Source: Oceanipulchritudo coccoides (GTDB lineage Bacteria > Verrucomicrobiota > Verrucomicrobiia > Opitutales > Oceanipulchritudinaceae). From it: DNA of 64,000 nt. The DNA lies in contig NZ_JAAGNX010000003.1 of the NCBI RefSeq assembly GCF_010500615.1, positions 496,001 to 560,000 of the forward strand, written 5' to 3'. The position numbers and the translations under genes are program-made. Below are positions 1-8,170 of the stretch, one piece after another (the stretch's first letter is position 1; the number at the start of each line of letters is the position of its first letter). Below the pieces are notes generated by a model that was given only the letters and a program-made list of their open reading frames with translations, did no database searches and was not told the DNA's origin.

Positions 1-453
1 GTGTGACCCACTGCGCCCCAGGGGATTGTCCACCGGCGTCCCGTCGAGGAGAAAGCCATTGCGGATATGGTGAATATACACTTCACCCGGTTCAAGGGCC
101 TTGTTTCTGGCGTTTTCGACTGCTCGCAGGATATCGTTACGGGAAACCAAATTCTCACTGCTGCTGATACTCGTTGCTCCCGGATGCCGGAATCCCCACA
201 AATGGCTCCCGGTAAGGGATAAATAGACATGCTCAATCTGGGTTCCAGCGGATCGTTCAGCGGCAAGAATGGCGGCATGTGTACAATCGCTGACGCTCCG
301 GATATCCATGATCTGGCCCTTCTTCATCCCCACATTCGTGGATTGGCCGCGACCGATGATGTTCATCATTCTGCCTTCCGACATTTCCGCCACCAGGACG
401 ACCACCTTTGAAGTTCCTATTTCAATTGCTCCGACTATTTTTGACCGACTCAT
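1..453 (-). CDS. ftsA: Cell division protein FtsA, N-terminal part (cut by window edge)
   Basis: FtsA is the actin-like ATPase that tethers FtsZ to the membrane and recruits the late divisome. The visible protein starts MSRSKIVGAIEIGTSKVVVL, with the GxExGTSK phosphate-1 loop of the FtsA/MreB/Hsp70 fold. It continues with FtsA-like segments (NIIGRGQS, KGQIMDI, VYLSLTGSHL). The ATG at 453 lies 27 bases after the ftsQ stop, as last visible gene of the dcw operon. About 150 residues are present. The rest, and probably ftsZ, lie beyond position 1. Identification rests on motif reading and on position after ftsQ. Confidence 0.93.
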   Translation of the reverse strand, partial: MSRSKIVGAIEIGTSKVVVLVAEMSEGRMMNIIGRGQSTNVGMKKGQIMDIRSVSDCTHAAILAAERSAGTQIEHVYLSLTGSHLWGFRHPGATSISSSENLVSRNDILRAVENARNKALEPGEVYIHHIRNGFLLDGTPVDNPLGRSGSH

Positions 454-480
454 GTCCTTTATCGTTCCCGTTTCAGATAT

Positions 481-1371
481 TTATTTGTAGCGGATAATAG
501 CTTCTTCCCCGTAAGACAAGTCAATGAAGACCGGTTGTCCCATTTGGTAGCGTTGTGTATGTTCAAGAATTCCCGCCAGCCGCTCGATTTGCTCCTCGAT
601 GCCGTTTACAGAAAAGACCAATTCCTCGATGTGGGCGCTCTTGATCCTCACCAAAGATGGGCGATAACCGTCCTCCGTATTCCAATCGCCAAGGTCGACG
701 ACGCGCCAATGCCGGGAGACTGCAGGAAGCGTTTCCTTCGCGTACTCAAGCAGGCGCGCGACGGATTCAATTCCCTCTACCGGCATGTATCCGTCACCTT
801 TCCGACGAATTTTCAATCCCGTTGCACCGGGTAATCCGCGAAGGGCATCAGTCGGATATCCAAATCCACGATACAACGACCCGTCACGGGCCAGGAGAAG
901 AACGAGAGGCTCACCGTTTTCATCGCGAATGCGGATACGCAGGATGGGGTTTCGCTCGGAAACCTCCACTGTCATGGTTGATGGAAGGGCGACGGCTACC
1001 ACGGCCGAAGCAATCTGCCCAGAAGCTTCCAACTCCTCCTTGATCTGGCCCACATCAATCTGTCGGGCATCCTCCTGCAGCTCATCAGCGAATTTCTCGA
1101 TGAACCATTGCTCACTCAAAACACCATCAGACTTGAAGACGAGATCCACCGAAAGGGGCACTCCCTGAATAGTGGCAGTTTGGGAAACCGTGAAAAAATA
1201 CCGGATACCCAGAACACCGACAACGATTGCCGCCAAGAGCAGGACCGCCAAGGCGGCTCGGAAAATAATCACCAGTTGGCGCTGCCTGGAGGCCTTGGTT
1301 TTGTTGGTACGCCGGGTTCCTTGCTGGATTTTCCTCCATGAGGTGCCTTGGGGCTTTTTCTGACGGGCCAT
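481..1371 (-). CDS. ftsQ: Cell division protein FtsQ/DivIB (POTRA domain)
   Basis: FtsQ is the bitopic scaffold of the FtsQ-FtsL-FtsB complex. This 296-aa protein has a basic cytoplasmic N-terminus (residues 1-30), one transmembrane segment (about 33-55, rich in A/V/L/I), and a periplasmic part of which the first ~70 residues fit a POTRA domain. The ATG at 1371 is preferred over an in-frame TTG one codon earlier: a strong AAGGAGGAG lies just upstream and the start forms a TGATG junction with the ddl stop. Sequence is poorly conserved in this family, so the name depends partly on position between ddl and ftsA. Confidence 0.87.
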   Translation of the reverse strand: MARQKKPQGTSWRKIQQGTRRTNKTKASRQRQLVIIFRAALAVLLLAAIVVGVLGIRYFFTVSQTATIQGVPLSVDLVFKSDGVLSEQWFIEKFADELQEDARQIDVGQIKEELEASGQIASAVVAVALPSTMTVEVSERNPILRIRIRDENGEPLVLLLARDGSLYRGFGYPTDALRGLPGATGLKIRRKGDGYMPVEGIESVARLLEYAKETLPAVSRHWRVVDLGDWNTEDGYRPSLVRIKSAHIEELVFSVNGIEEQIERLAGILEHTQRYQMGQPVFIDLSYGEEAIIRYK

Positions 1372-2324
1372 CAATCGCTCCTCCTTCCCTGTTTTCGATC
1401 AAGGGCAAACCCAATCCATTCAAGAACAAGTGATTCAAAAGTGAACCCAAGACAGCTGGCTGATTTTGGTAGTAGGCTGGTCGGTGTCATTCCAGGGAGC
1501 GTATTGATTTCAAGAAAAAGGAGTTCGCCGTTTCCCCCAAGCCGGAAATCCACACGGGCAAGATCGCGGCAACCGCAGGCATGGAATAACCGTGCTGACC
1601 AATCCTCCAGGCGAACTCTCTGGGCATCCTCGATTTCTGCGGGCACCTCATAACGGCTAAGCCCGGAGGTGTATTTATGTTCGTAATCGTATAATCCCCC
1701 ATCCGGAAAAACCGCTACCACGCCAAGGGGTTTTCCATTCAGGATACCAATGGTCAGGTCGTGACCCTCAAGGAAACTTTCCGCAAGGTAATCGCGACTG
1801 GAAAGTTCATCAGCAAGGGATTCAAAACCGGATTTATCATGGACCAGATGCAATCCAACACTGCTGCCATCCAGTCGCGGCTTGATGATCATTTTTTGTC
1901 CCAGTCGGGCTGCTAGATTTTCAAATGGCACAGGTTCGCCCGGGAGGAGAAGAAAATCCTCCGCAACGGGAATTCCAATGCGGGCCGCAACAGCCTTGCA
2001 GGCAAACTTGTCAAAGCAGAGGGCGCTGGATGCCATGTCGCATCCCGCATACGCAAATCCGGCATCCTCGAGCATCGCACTCAGGCAACCGTCTTCACCG
2101 AAGGCTCCATGCACCAGGGGAAGGACCAGATGGCGAGTGGGGTCCAGTGAATCCGGAAGCGTATTGGCAGATAAATCAAACAGGTCGCAGGATAGACCAA
2201 GGCCGGTGATTGCCGCTTCAACTGATTGACCGGAAACGAGTGATACCTCACGCTCTGTTCCCGTACCACCGCAGAGCACGGCAATTCGTAATCCGGCTGT
2301 CTCGATAGAGGCCTTCCTATCCAT
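1371..2324 (-). CDS. ddl: D-alanine--D-alanine ligase
   Basis: This enzyme joins two D-alanines with ATP, giving the dipeptide MurF adds to the UDP-MurNAc-tripeptide. The protein is 317 aa, a usual length. The N-terminus has the ligase signature (VLCGGTGTEREVSLVSG). The ATP-grasp centre shows KPRLDGSSVGLHLV and the C-terminus has the metal-binding LEINTLPGMT (E and N ligands). The ATG at 2324 overlaps the murG stop by 8 bases and has AAAGGAGG upstream. It follows murG directly; murC and murB are not here. Confidence 0.96.
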   Translation of the reverse strand: MDRKASIETAGLRIAVLCGGTGTEREVSLVSGQSVEAAITGLGLSCDLFDLSANTLPDSLDPTRHLVLPLVHGAFGEDGCLSAMLEDAGFAYAGCDMASSALCFDKFACKAVAARIGIPVAEDFLLLPGEPVPFENLAARLGQKMIIKPRLDGSSVGLHLVHDKSGFESLADELSSRDYLAESFLEGHDLTIGILNGKPLGVVAVFPDGGLYDYEHKYTSGLSRYEVPAEIEDAQRVRLEDWSARLFHACGCRDLARVDFRLGGNGELLFLEINTLPGMTPTSLLPKSASCLGFTFESLVLEWIGFALDRKQGRRSD

Positions 2325-3471
2325 TCACCGCCTCCTTTGCTTCGGTGCTGTTTTCCACCGCAGTTGCCCGGAGATGACCGGGATAATAGCTTTCAATAAG
2401 TTGTTTGGTCAAATTCTCGGCGGCGTCTCCATGATTCAGCCGACGTAAATTCTGGCGCATGCGCCCAAGCAACCAATCATTGAAGATCAGGTCGAGGACC
2501 TCCCTGTAAAGATTGGAGGAATTTTTCTGGTCAATGACAATGCATCCTCCCCGGCGCTCAAGATCCTGCGCATTAGCCAGTTGATGATCATCCGCGGCAT
2601 ACGGAAAAGGGACAAGGATACTTGGTGCCAGACAGCAGACCAACTCGGCCACGGTCCCTGCTCCGGCCCGGCTGAGAACTACATCCGCACAACTGAAAAG
2701 CTCATGCAGGGAGCGATGAAAAGCAAATGTACGAATCTCCACGTCAACACCCATGTCCGATTGAAGGACCTTGAGCTCCGGCATCTGGTTCTTGCCGGGA
2801 CCCGTGACCAGTATTATCCAAATTCCGTCTGATGCGAGAGACTTGTGCGTTTCCTCAACCCAGTCGTTGAGCGCCTTGGCCCCTTGGCTGCCACCAACGA
2901 CGACGAGCACTTTCGCATGATGTGGAATGTCCATCTCTCTGCGAATCGTCTCTTTGGAAACATGCTTCACTTCCTCGCGGAGAGGCATCCCAAGCCGGCG
3001 AATTCGCCTAGCCTCAATCCCGGCAAGGCTGACTCCGTCAGGAAGAAAGACCGTGTCCGCCATTCCCGAAAGAAACCGGATCGATCGACCCACAACACGG
3101 TTTGCCTCATGCAGGACAATCGGCACCTTCAATAGCCAGGCAGCAATGACATAACTCACGCTGATGAAGCCTCCAAAGGCGAGAATCATAGCCGGTGGAT
3201 TTTTCCGCAGATATTGAAATCCCGAAATGAAACTGCGCGTGTTATGCAGGACAAAAAGAAACAGCCCCTTCGGGCTGAGCCGGAATGGCGCCCCCTTGAC
3301 CCGGCGGTAGTTGAGGTCCGGATAGGATTCCAGGAGGCGGCTGTCCACTTCCTTTTCACTGACCACCAACTCGACGGAGATTCCCGCACGAATCAAGCGC
3401 TGGGCCGTGGCGATTCCGGGGGCCAGATGCCCGCCTGTTCCACCACATACGATGTAAACCGGTAGTGCCAT
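2317..3471 (-). CDS. murG: UDP-GlcNAc:undecaprenyl-PP-MurNAc-pentapeptide GlcNAc transferase (MurG)
   Basis: MurG converts lipid I to lipid II on the inner face of the membrane. The protein (384 aa from the chosen start) begins MALPVYIVCGGTGGHLAPGI, with the GGTGGH glycine loop at residues 10-15. The second GT-B domain has GGSQGAKALN and the nucleotide-sugar site SRAGAGTVAEL. The reading frame is open further upstream, but the ATG at 3471 places the glycine loop at the normal distance and sits 5 bases after the ftsW stop. The C-terminal tail carries about 25 extra residues. Confidence 0.96.
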   Translation of the reverse strand: MALPVYIVCGGTGGHLAPGIATAQRLIRAGISVELVVSEKEVDSRLLESYPDLNYRRVKGAPFRLSPKGLFLFVLHNTRSFISGFQYLRKNPPAMILAFGGFISVSYVIAAWLLKVPIVLHEANRVVGRSIRFLSGMADTVFLPDGVSLAGIEARRIRRLGMPLREEVKHVSKETIRREMDIPHHAKVLVVVGGSQGAKALNDWVEETHKSLASDGIWIILVTGPGKNQMPELKVLQSDMGVDVEIRTFAFHRSLHELFSCADVVLSRAGAGTVAELVCCLAPSILVPFPYAADDHQLANAQDLERRGGCIVIDQKNSSNLYREVLDLIFNDWLLGRMRQNLRRLNHGDAAENLTKQLIESYYPGHLRATAVENSTEAKEAVNG

Positions 3472-3476
3472 ACCTG

Positions 3477-4628
3477 CTACCGGATCTCCCGGGGTTCGAT
3501 GCGCGGAGGATCGTTCCATCTCCAGATGCTTCGGCAAATAATGCCGAAGAGGAAGTAGGTCACGACCAGGTTGGATCCCCCGTAACTGATAAACGGGAGT
3601 GACATGCCTTTTGTCGGAAGACATCCAGTTGAGACACCCATGTTGATCATCGCTTGAAGGGTGATGAAAAGTAGCGAGCCACAGACGAGAAGAAACTGGT
3701 AGAGATTCGGGGATTTCTGCAGCTGATGCCAGGTGACCATGAAGAAAATCGAAAAAGCGAGGACCACCGACAAAGTGAAGATCAGCCCAAGCTCCTCACC
3801 GATGATTGGAAAAATAAAATCTGTGTGCGCCTCCGGCAAAAAGGCGAATTGTTGACGCCCGTTACCAAGGCCGACGCCATTCACTCCGCCAACGCCGAAT
3901 CCGATGATGCCCTGCCACAATTGGTATGCTCCTTCACTGCGGTTGCCTTCCACATCCATGAAGGAAAGGATCCGCCCAAGACGAACAGGGTCCTGCGAGA
4001 TAGCAAAGGCAAACAATCCACCACCCAGAATGGATGTTGGGATCAGGTACTTCAGTGAAACACCGGCAAGGAAAAGAAGAGCGCCTCCGACAACGGCAAA
4101 CAAAAAGGCGGTCCCGAAATCAGGCTGGGCAAGTATGAGAGCAAAAAACGCCCCAATGATCGCAAGGGGAACCAAAAAGCCCTTTAAAAGGGTGTTACGT
4201 TCACGCTGTATCAATGAGAAATATTGGGCAAGGCACAGGATGTAGCCAATTTTGGCGACATCGGATACCTGCATGTTCATCGGGCCAATATCAATCCACC
4301 GCCGTGCGCCATTGATCTTCATCCCGATGCCGGGAACAAGAACAAGCACAAGTAGCAAAACTGAACCGGCTGCCACCCACCAGGCTCCACGACGCCATTT
4401 CTCATAGTCAAAGACAAGCGCCGAGGCAAAAGCTGTCATGGCAATACCCATCCAGAGGCATTGCCGGAAAAAATAGCCACCGAGGCCGGAAGAGTCGGCC
4501 CGGCCAATACTCAACAGCACCAGCAATCCGAGGCCGTTAAGAAACAGGACGGAGAGCCCGAGAAAGACAACAGGCAGGCGGCGACCCACCGTGTAACTCC
4601 ATAGTCTCTGGCTTTCCGCGACTTGCAT
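3477..4628 (-). CDS. ftsW: Lipid II polymerase of the divisome (FtsW, SEDS family)
   Basis: FtsW is the SEDS glycosyltransferase that polymerises septal glycan together with FtsI. The protein is 383 aa with about ten hydrophobic segments. SEDS hallmarks include GARRWIDIGPMNMQVSDVAK (extracellular loop, RRWI), AHTDFIFPIIGEELG with the catalytic-type Asp, and a final SYGGSNLVVTYFLFG. The ATG at 4628 is chosen over an in-frame TTG one codon earlier because it makes a TGATG junction with the LysM gene. FtsW rather than RodA is inferred from the dcw context beside murG and ftsI. Confidence 0.94.
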   Translation of the reverse strand: MQVAESQRLWSYTVGRRLPVVFLGLSVLFLNGLGLLVLLSIGRADSSGLGGYFFRQCLWMGIAMTAFASALVFDYEKWRRGAWWVAAGSVLLLVLVLVPGIGMKINGARRWIDIGPMNMQVSDVAKIGYILCLAQYFSLIQRERNTLLKGFLVPLAIIGAFFALILAQPDFGTAFLFAVVGGALLFLAGVSLKYLIPTSILGGGLFAFAISQDPVRLGRILSFMDVEGNRSEGAYQLWQGIIGFGVGGVNGVGLGNGRQQFAFLPEAHTDFIFPIIGEELGLIFTLSVVLAFSIFFMVTWHQLQKSPNLYQFLLVCGSLLFITLQAMINMGVSTGCLPTKGMSLPFISYGGSNLVVTYFLFGIICRSIWRWNDPPRIEPREIR

Positions 4629-5743
4629 CAATTCTGTGGGTTGTCTCCCTGACCTACTTCTTCAACCTCAACAAAGGGAAGTTCTTCATTTTCCAAGGCC
4701 TCAAGAGCTGCCATCGGGTCCTCTTCAGCCGTCCGGGTTTCCAAAGGCGGCTGAGTTGTCGTGATGGAATCACTACGTGTAGGTGCCGGAGTGGGCACTG
4801 TCTGGACAGGCTGTAAGGATTGCTCAACAGGAAGCGGTTCGGGTTGGACAGAACCTTGGCTTGGAATGACCAGATTCCGCCCGACATAAAGTCTTCGCGG
4901 ATCAGTTATGTTGTTCGCGGCCATCAGCTCCTTGGAGGAAATCCCGTATTTACGGGCAATTCCGCTGGGCGTGTCACCCGCTTTCACGGTGTAGGTATTC
5001 AGGCCGCTCGTGGAGGTCCTTGTCGAGGATGTCTGAACAGGAGAACTAGTCACCGTGGAACTGCCTTGGACTGAATCGGGAACAATAAGGGTCTGGCCGA
5101 CATAAATGGTATCCCGGCTCAGATTGTTGAGGGACTTGATAATCCGGACGGATGTTCCGTGACGGGCGGCAATCGCACTCAAGGTATCACCTTTCTGCAC
5201 GCTAATTTCCTTCCCGGCATATTCCGTCTCAACAGATGCCTCGTCCTCCCCGTTTCGGCTTTCTGGAATCAGGAGGGACTGGCCGACATAGATGGTCGAG
5301 TTTTTACTCAATCCGTTGGCTGAAAGAAGCTCATTCAGGGAAATGCCTTCCTTCCGGGCGATACCACTCAGGGTGTCCCCTTTCTGCACGCTGACCTTGC
5401 GCGTGACCGGAGGAAGAGAAAAGGAATCGCTCACTGGTTCATCAACCGGCTGCAACAGACCCATGTCCGACTCAACCCGCTGGGTTGGTGTGGTGGGACG
5501 GGTTGGTTGGCTCAGCGTCCGCCCAGTTGCGCTAGCCGAGCGTTGGGCAACACCCGCATTGAAAGCCGGATCCAGCTCAGTCATGGGTTGTGGCGCTGAA
5601 TAATCCGCAGATGGAGGCATGGCGGTCATAGCTGGATCAGGTTCTTCCTGAGCCCGGCTTTGGCACCCTGGCTGGATAAAAAGCAACCCGATGATTGCTA
5701 GATGAAAGAGAATAACGAGACTGAATACGGACCAGATTTTCAT
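4628..5743 (-). CDS. Secreted triple-LysM protein inside the dcw operon
   Basis: Three LysM peptidoglycan-binding repeats are visible in the middle of the protein. Each starts with a V(S/K)xGDTxSxIA core and ends with IYVGQ/LYVGRxLxIP. They are separated by Ser/Thr/Pro-rich linkers, and an acidic tail follows. The N-terminus from the ATG at 5743 is hydrophobic and ends PGCQSRA, so it could be a lipoprotein (Cys about residue 26) although QPGC is a poor lipobox. An AGGAAA lies 7 bases before this ATG. An alternative GTG at 5773 overlaps the murD stop but has a badly placed Shine-Dalgarno. Position between murD and ftsW suggests a septal or wall-remodelling role (inference). Confidence 0.85.
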   Translation of the reverse strand: MKIWSVFSLVILFHLAIIGLLFIQPGCQSRAQEEPDPAMTAMPPSADYSAPQPMTELDPAFNAGVAQRSASATGRTLSQPTRPTTPTQRVESDMGLLQPVDEPVSDSFSLPPVTRKVSVQKGDTLSGIARKEGISLNELLSANGLSKNSTIYVGQSLLIPESRNGEDEASVETEYAGKEISVQKGDTLSAIAARHGTSVRIIKSLNNLSRDTIYVGQTLIVPDSVQGSSTVTSSPVQTSSTRTSTSGLNTYTVKAGDTPSGIARKYGISSKELMAANNITDPRRLYVGRNLVIPSQGSVQPEPLPVEQSLQPVQTVPTPAPTRSDSITTTQPPLETRTAEEDPMAALEALENEELPFVEVEEVGQGDNPQN

Positions 5744-5765
5744 AATAGTTTCCTGTATGTTGAAA

Positions 5766-7073
5766 TTAGACACTCCCCCTCTGATGCTTCAAACCTAAAA
5801 CCGCGTTTTCATAGCAGATTCCACGCTCAATTACGTTCTCATACTCCTCGCCGGCAACAAAGCCTGGACTGAAGACAATGGGCACATCGCCACCAGCCAT
5901 GTTGAAGGCCTCCTCAACTGCACTACGGAGGTCTCCCGAGCCGGATGAAGGCACGCCTTTTTCACGAAGAACAGGGAGCAACCGGGCATTTACATCGCCC
6001 GTGACCACCGCCCCACGCAAACAGGGAGCAATTGAGCTGATAAATCTTTGCAGATCCCCTCCGCGATAATGGCCCCCGCCAATCCAGACGACCGGCCCAC
6101 CAAAATTCTTCAGGGCCGCCTCCGTGGCAGCAAAATTGCCGGCATTGGAGTCATTCCAGAACTGTGTTTTCCCAATAATGGACAGCAAGTGCAGTCGATG
6201 GGCTCGCACCTCAAAACTTTCAGCCGCACTCTTCAGGAGGGAATCCGAATGTCCGTTCTCCAGCCACCATCGCCGAAATAGTGCCAATGCGGGCCGGTGG
6301 ATGTCGGTGGCAAATGCTGAACTTGAGGGAAGGTCCCAGTCGGGATAATCTTCCGGAGTGAGGGGGCGAGCCCGGGAAGGCATCTCCAGCCCGTGTTCGG
6401 CAGCAGTCTCAAATACCGAGTCCCCGAAATACAATCCTGCTTTGGGACTCAACTTTGATAGCCGAATCAGCTGCTCGAAGAGCGCTTTCCGGGTAGCTGG
6501 ATCCTCGACATGGTCCTCGTGGAAATTCGTCCAGAAAAGCGCATCAAACCGGAATTCCTTCAGCGGAACAGCATAGGAAAGCCCAATCTCACACACCGCC
6601 GTCACCCCGTCCAGCTCAGGCCTGACGGCAAGCCTCGAAAGTGGGTACTGGTTTTGCCCTGCACCAACCGCGCTGATCCCGGAACGCTTCAGGCTGAATG
6701 TGATAAACTCCTGCAGGGTGGTTTTCCCATTGGTTCCCGTGACGACAAGGGTCGGTCCGCGGCGCAACTGCTGGGCAAAGTCGATTTCACTGACCAGATG
6801 GCACCCTGCCCCCTCGGCAATGCCAATCCATGGATGGTCCAACCGGAAGGCCGGGCTGTGGATGATCAGCTTGTGACGCTTGGCCTCCTCGGGAGTGAAA
6901 GCGTGTGTCACAGCGCCTTCCTCACCGGTTCGCTCATCGTAAATCACGTAGTGCGCGCCCAGCTTCTCGAGCAGCTGTGTCACTGCCTGCCCGCTTGCCC
7001 CAACGCCAAGAATACCGACCGGCGACTTCAGCAATTTGCGATAATGATCAGGAATGGTTTCGAGGAGGCTCAT
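5766..7073 (-). CDS. murD: UDP-N-acetylmuramoylalanine--D-glutamate ligase (divergent MurD)
   Basis: Mur ligase that adds D-Glu to UDP-MurNAc-L-Ala. The protein is 435 aa. It has an N-terminal Rossmann part (GILGVGASGQAV), a P-loop VVTGTNGKTT near residues 109-118, and the NDSNAGNFAAT segment matching the family NDSKATN block. Several usually strict blocks are altered: the NxxxDHLD motif reads NFHEDHVE, and the C-terminal SPACAS block reads SPGFVAG. The position between mraY and ftsW, with a 4-base ATGA overlap with mraY, is that of murD. A divergent but functional MurD is the best reading. Confidence 0.88.
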   Translation of the reverse strand: MSLLETIPDHYRKLLKSPVGILGVGASGQAVTQLLEKLGAHYVIYDERTGEEGAVTHAFTPEEAKRHKLIIHSPAFRLDHPWIGIAEGAGCHLVSEIDFAQQLRRGPTLVVTGTNGKTTLQEFITFSLKRSGISAVGAGQNQYPLSRLAVRPELDGVTAVCEIGLSYAVPLKEFRFDALFWTNFHEDHVEDPATRKALFEQLIRLSKLSPKAGLYFGDSVFETAAEHGLEMPSRARPLTPEDYPDWDLPSSSAFATDIHRPALALFRRWWLENGHSDSLLKSAAESFEVRAHRLHLLSIIGKTQFWNDSNAGNFAATEAALKNFGGPVVWIGGGHYRGGDLQRFISSIAPCLRGAVVTGDVNARLLPVLREKGVPSSGSGDLRSAVEEAFNMAGGDVPIVFSPGFVAGEEYENVIERGICYENAVLGLKHQRGSV

Positions 7074-8170
7074 CTTAGTTTCAATGTTGCCAGCCCAATG
7101 ACGGCGAAAACGAGGGAAAGGATCCAGAAACGGATCACAACCTGCGTTTCAGCCCAACCGCCGAGCTCAAAGTGATGGTGAATCGGGGACATCCGGAAAA
7201 GGCGCTTTTGGGAAGACTTGAAGTATCCAACCTGCAGGATGACGGAGAGAGCCTCGATGACAAAAATCCCGCCAATGATGACAAGCGTTATTGGCTGGAG
7301 AATCATGAAGGCAATGATGCCAATAAGTCCGCCAAGGGCAAGGCTTCCCGTATCCCCCATGAAAATGGCGGCCGGATGGGCATTATGCCAAAGAAATGCA
7401 AGGCAGGCCCCGCATAGGACAGATGTTAAAACGGTCAATTCTCCGGTTCCGGGCATGAAGGGAACCAGGAGATAATCCGCATAAATGGCGTTTCCAGAGG
7501 CGTAAGCCATCAGGCCGTAAGCCATGGCAACCGTCACCGTGCAGCCAATGGCGAGGCCGTCCACCCCATCGGTGAGATTGATCGCATTGCTGGATCCCGC
7601 GAGGACGAAGAAGAGGAATATCACGAGAAATGGTAGCGGCATGACCGCTACAATCGGCGCCTTGTAAAACGGGAGCCAGAGCTGGCGCACAAAATCCGCA
7701 CTGTCCGGACTTGAGAGCAGCATCCCCAGCGCGAAAACGGTGAGAACGGCCTGACCGAGGAGCTTGAGTTTTCCTGGAAGGCCCTTCGTGTTGCGACGGG
7801 AAATCTTCAAATAATCATCGAGAAAGCCGATCACGGTCAAACCGGAGTAGACCGTCAGGGCAGTAAAGATGAAAATGTTCCACTTTGCCCAAAGGAGTGT
7901 GCTCGTCACGACCGCGATAAAAACAATCAACCCGCCCATTGTCGGGGTTCCCTGCTTTTTGATATGAAGGTCTGCCAGCTTGCCCACTTGGTCAGCCGTG
8001 CGCATCATCTGTTTCGCCTTGATTGCCCGCAGGCGGTTGATGATCAGTGGGGCAATCACCATACCGACGATCAAGGCGGTCCCTGCGCCACCCATTGCCC
8101 GCAGGGAAATATAGCGGAAAAGGCGAAGCGGTCCCCAAAGGCCTTCAAAATCAGCCAGGTAGCTTAACAT
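7070..8170 (-). CDS. mraY: Phospho-N-acetylmuramoyl-pentapeptide transferase
   Basis: MraY moves phospho-MurNAc-pentapeptide onto undecaprenyl phosphate to make lipid I. The 366-aa protein has about ten transmembrane segments. Diagnostic motifs include KKQGTPTMGG near residue 72, FLDDYLKISRRNTKGL (the Asp pair), NAINLTDGVDGLA, and the C-terminal MSPIHHHFELGGW. The ATG at 8170 overlaps the end of murF by 7 bases, as expected inside a tightly packed operon. No anomaly seen. Confidence 0.98.
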   Translation of the reverse strand: MLSYLADFEGLWGPLRLFRYISLRAMGGAGTALIVGMVIAPLIINRLRAIKAKQMMRTADQVGKLADLHIKKQGTPTMGGLIVFIAVVTSTLLWAKWNIFIFTALTVYSGLTVIGFLDDYLKISRRNTKGLPGKLKLLGQAVLTVFALGMLLSSPDSADFVRQLWLPFYKAPIVAVMPLPFLVIFLFFVLAGSSNAINLTDGVDGLAIGCTVTVAMAYGLMAYASGNAIYADYLLVPFMPGTGELTVLTSVLCGACLAFLWHNAHPAAIFMGDTGSLALGGLIGIIAFMILQPITLVIIGGIFVIEALSVILQVGYFKSSQKRLFRMSPIHHHFELGGWAETQVVIRFWILSLVFAVIGLATLKLR

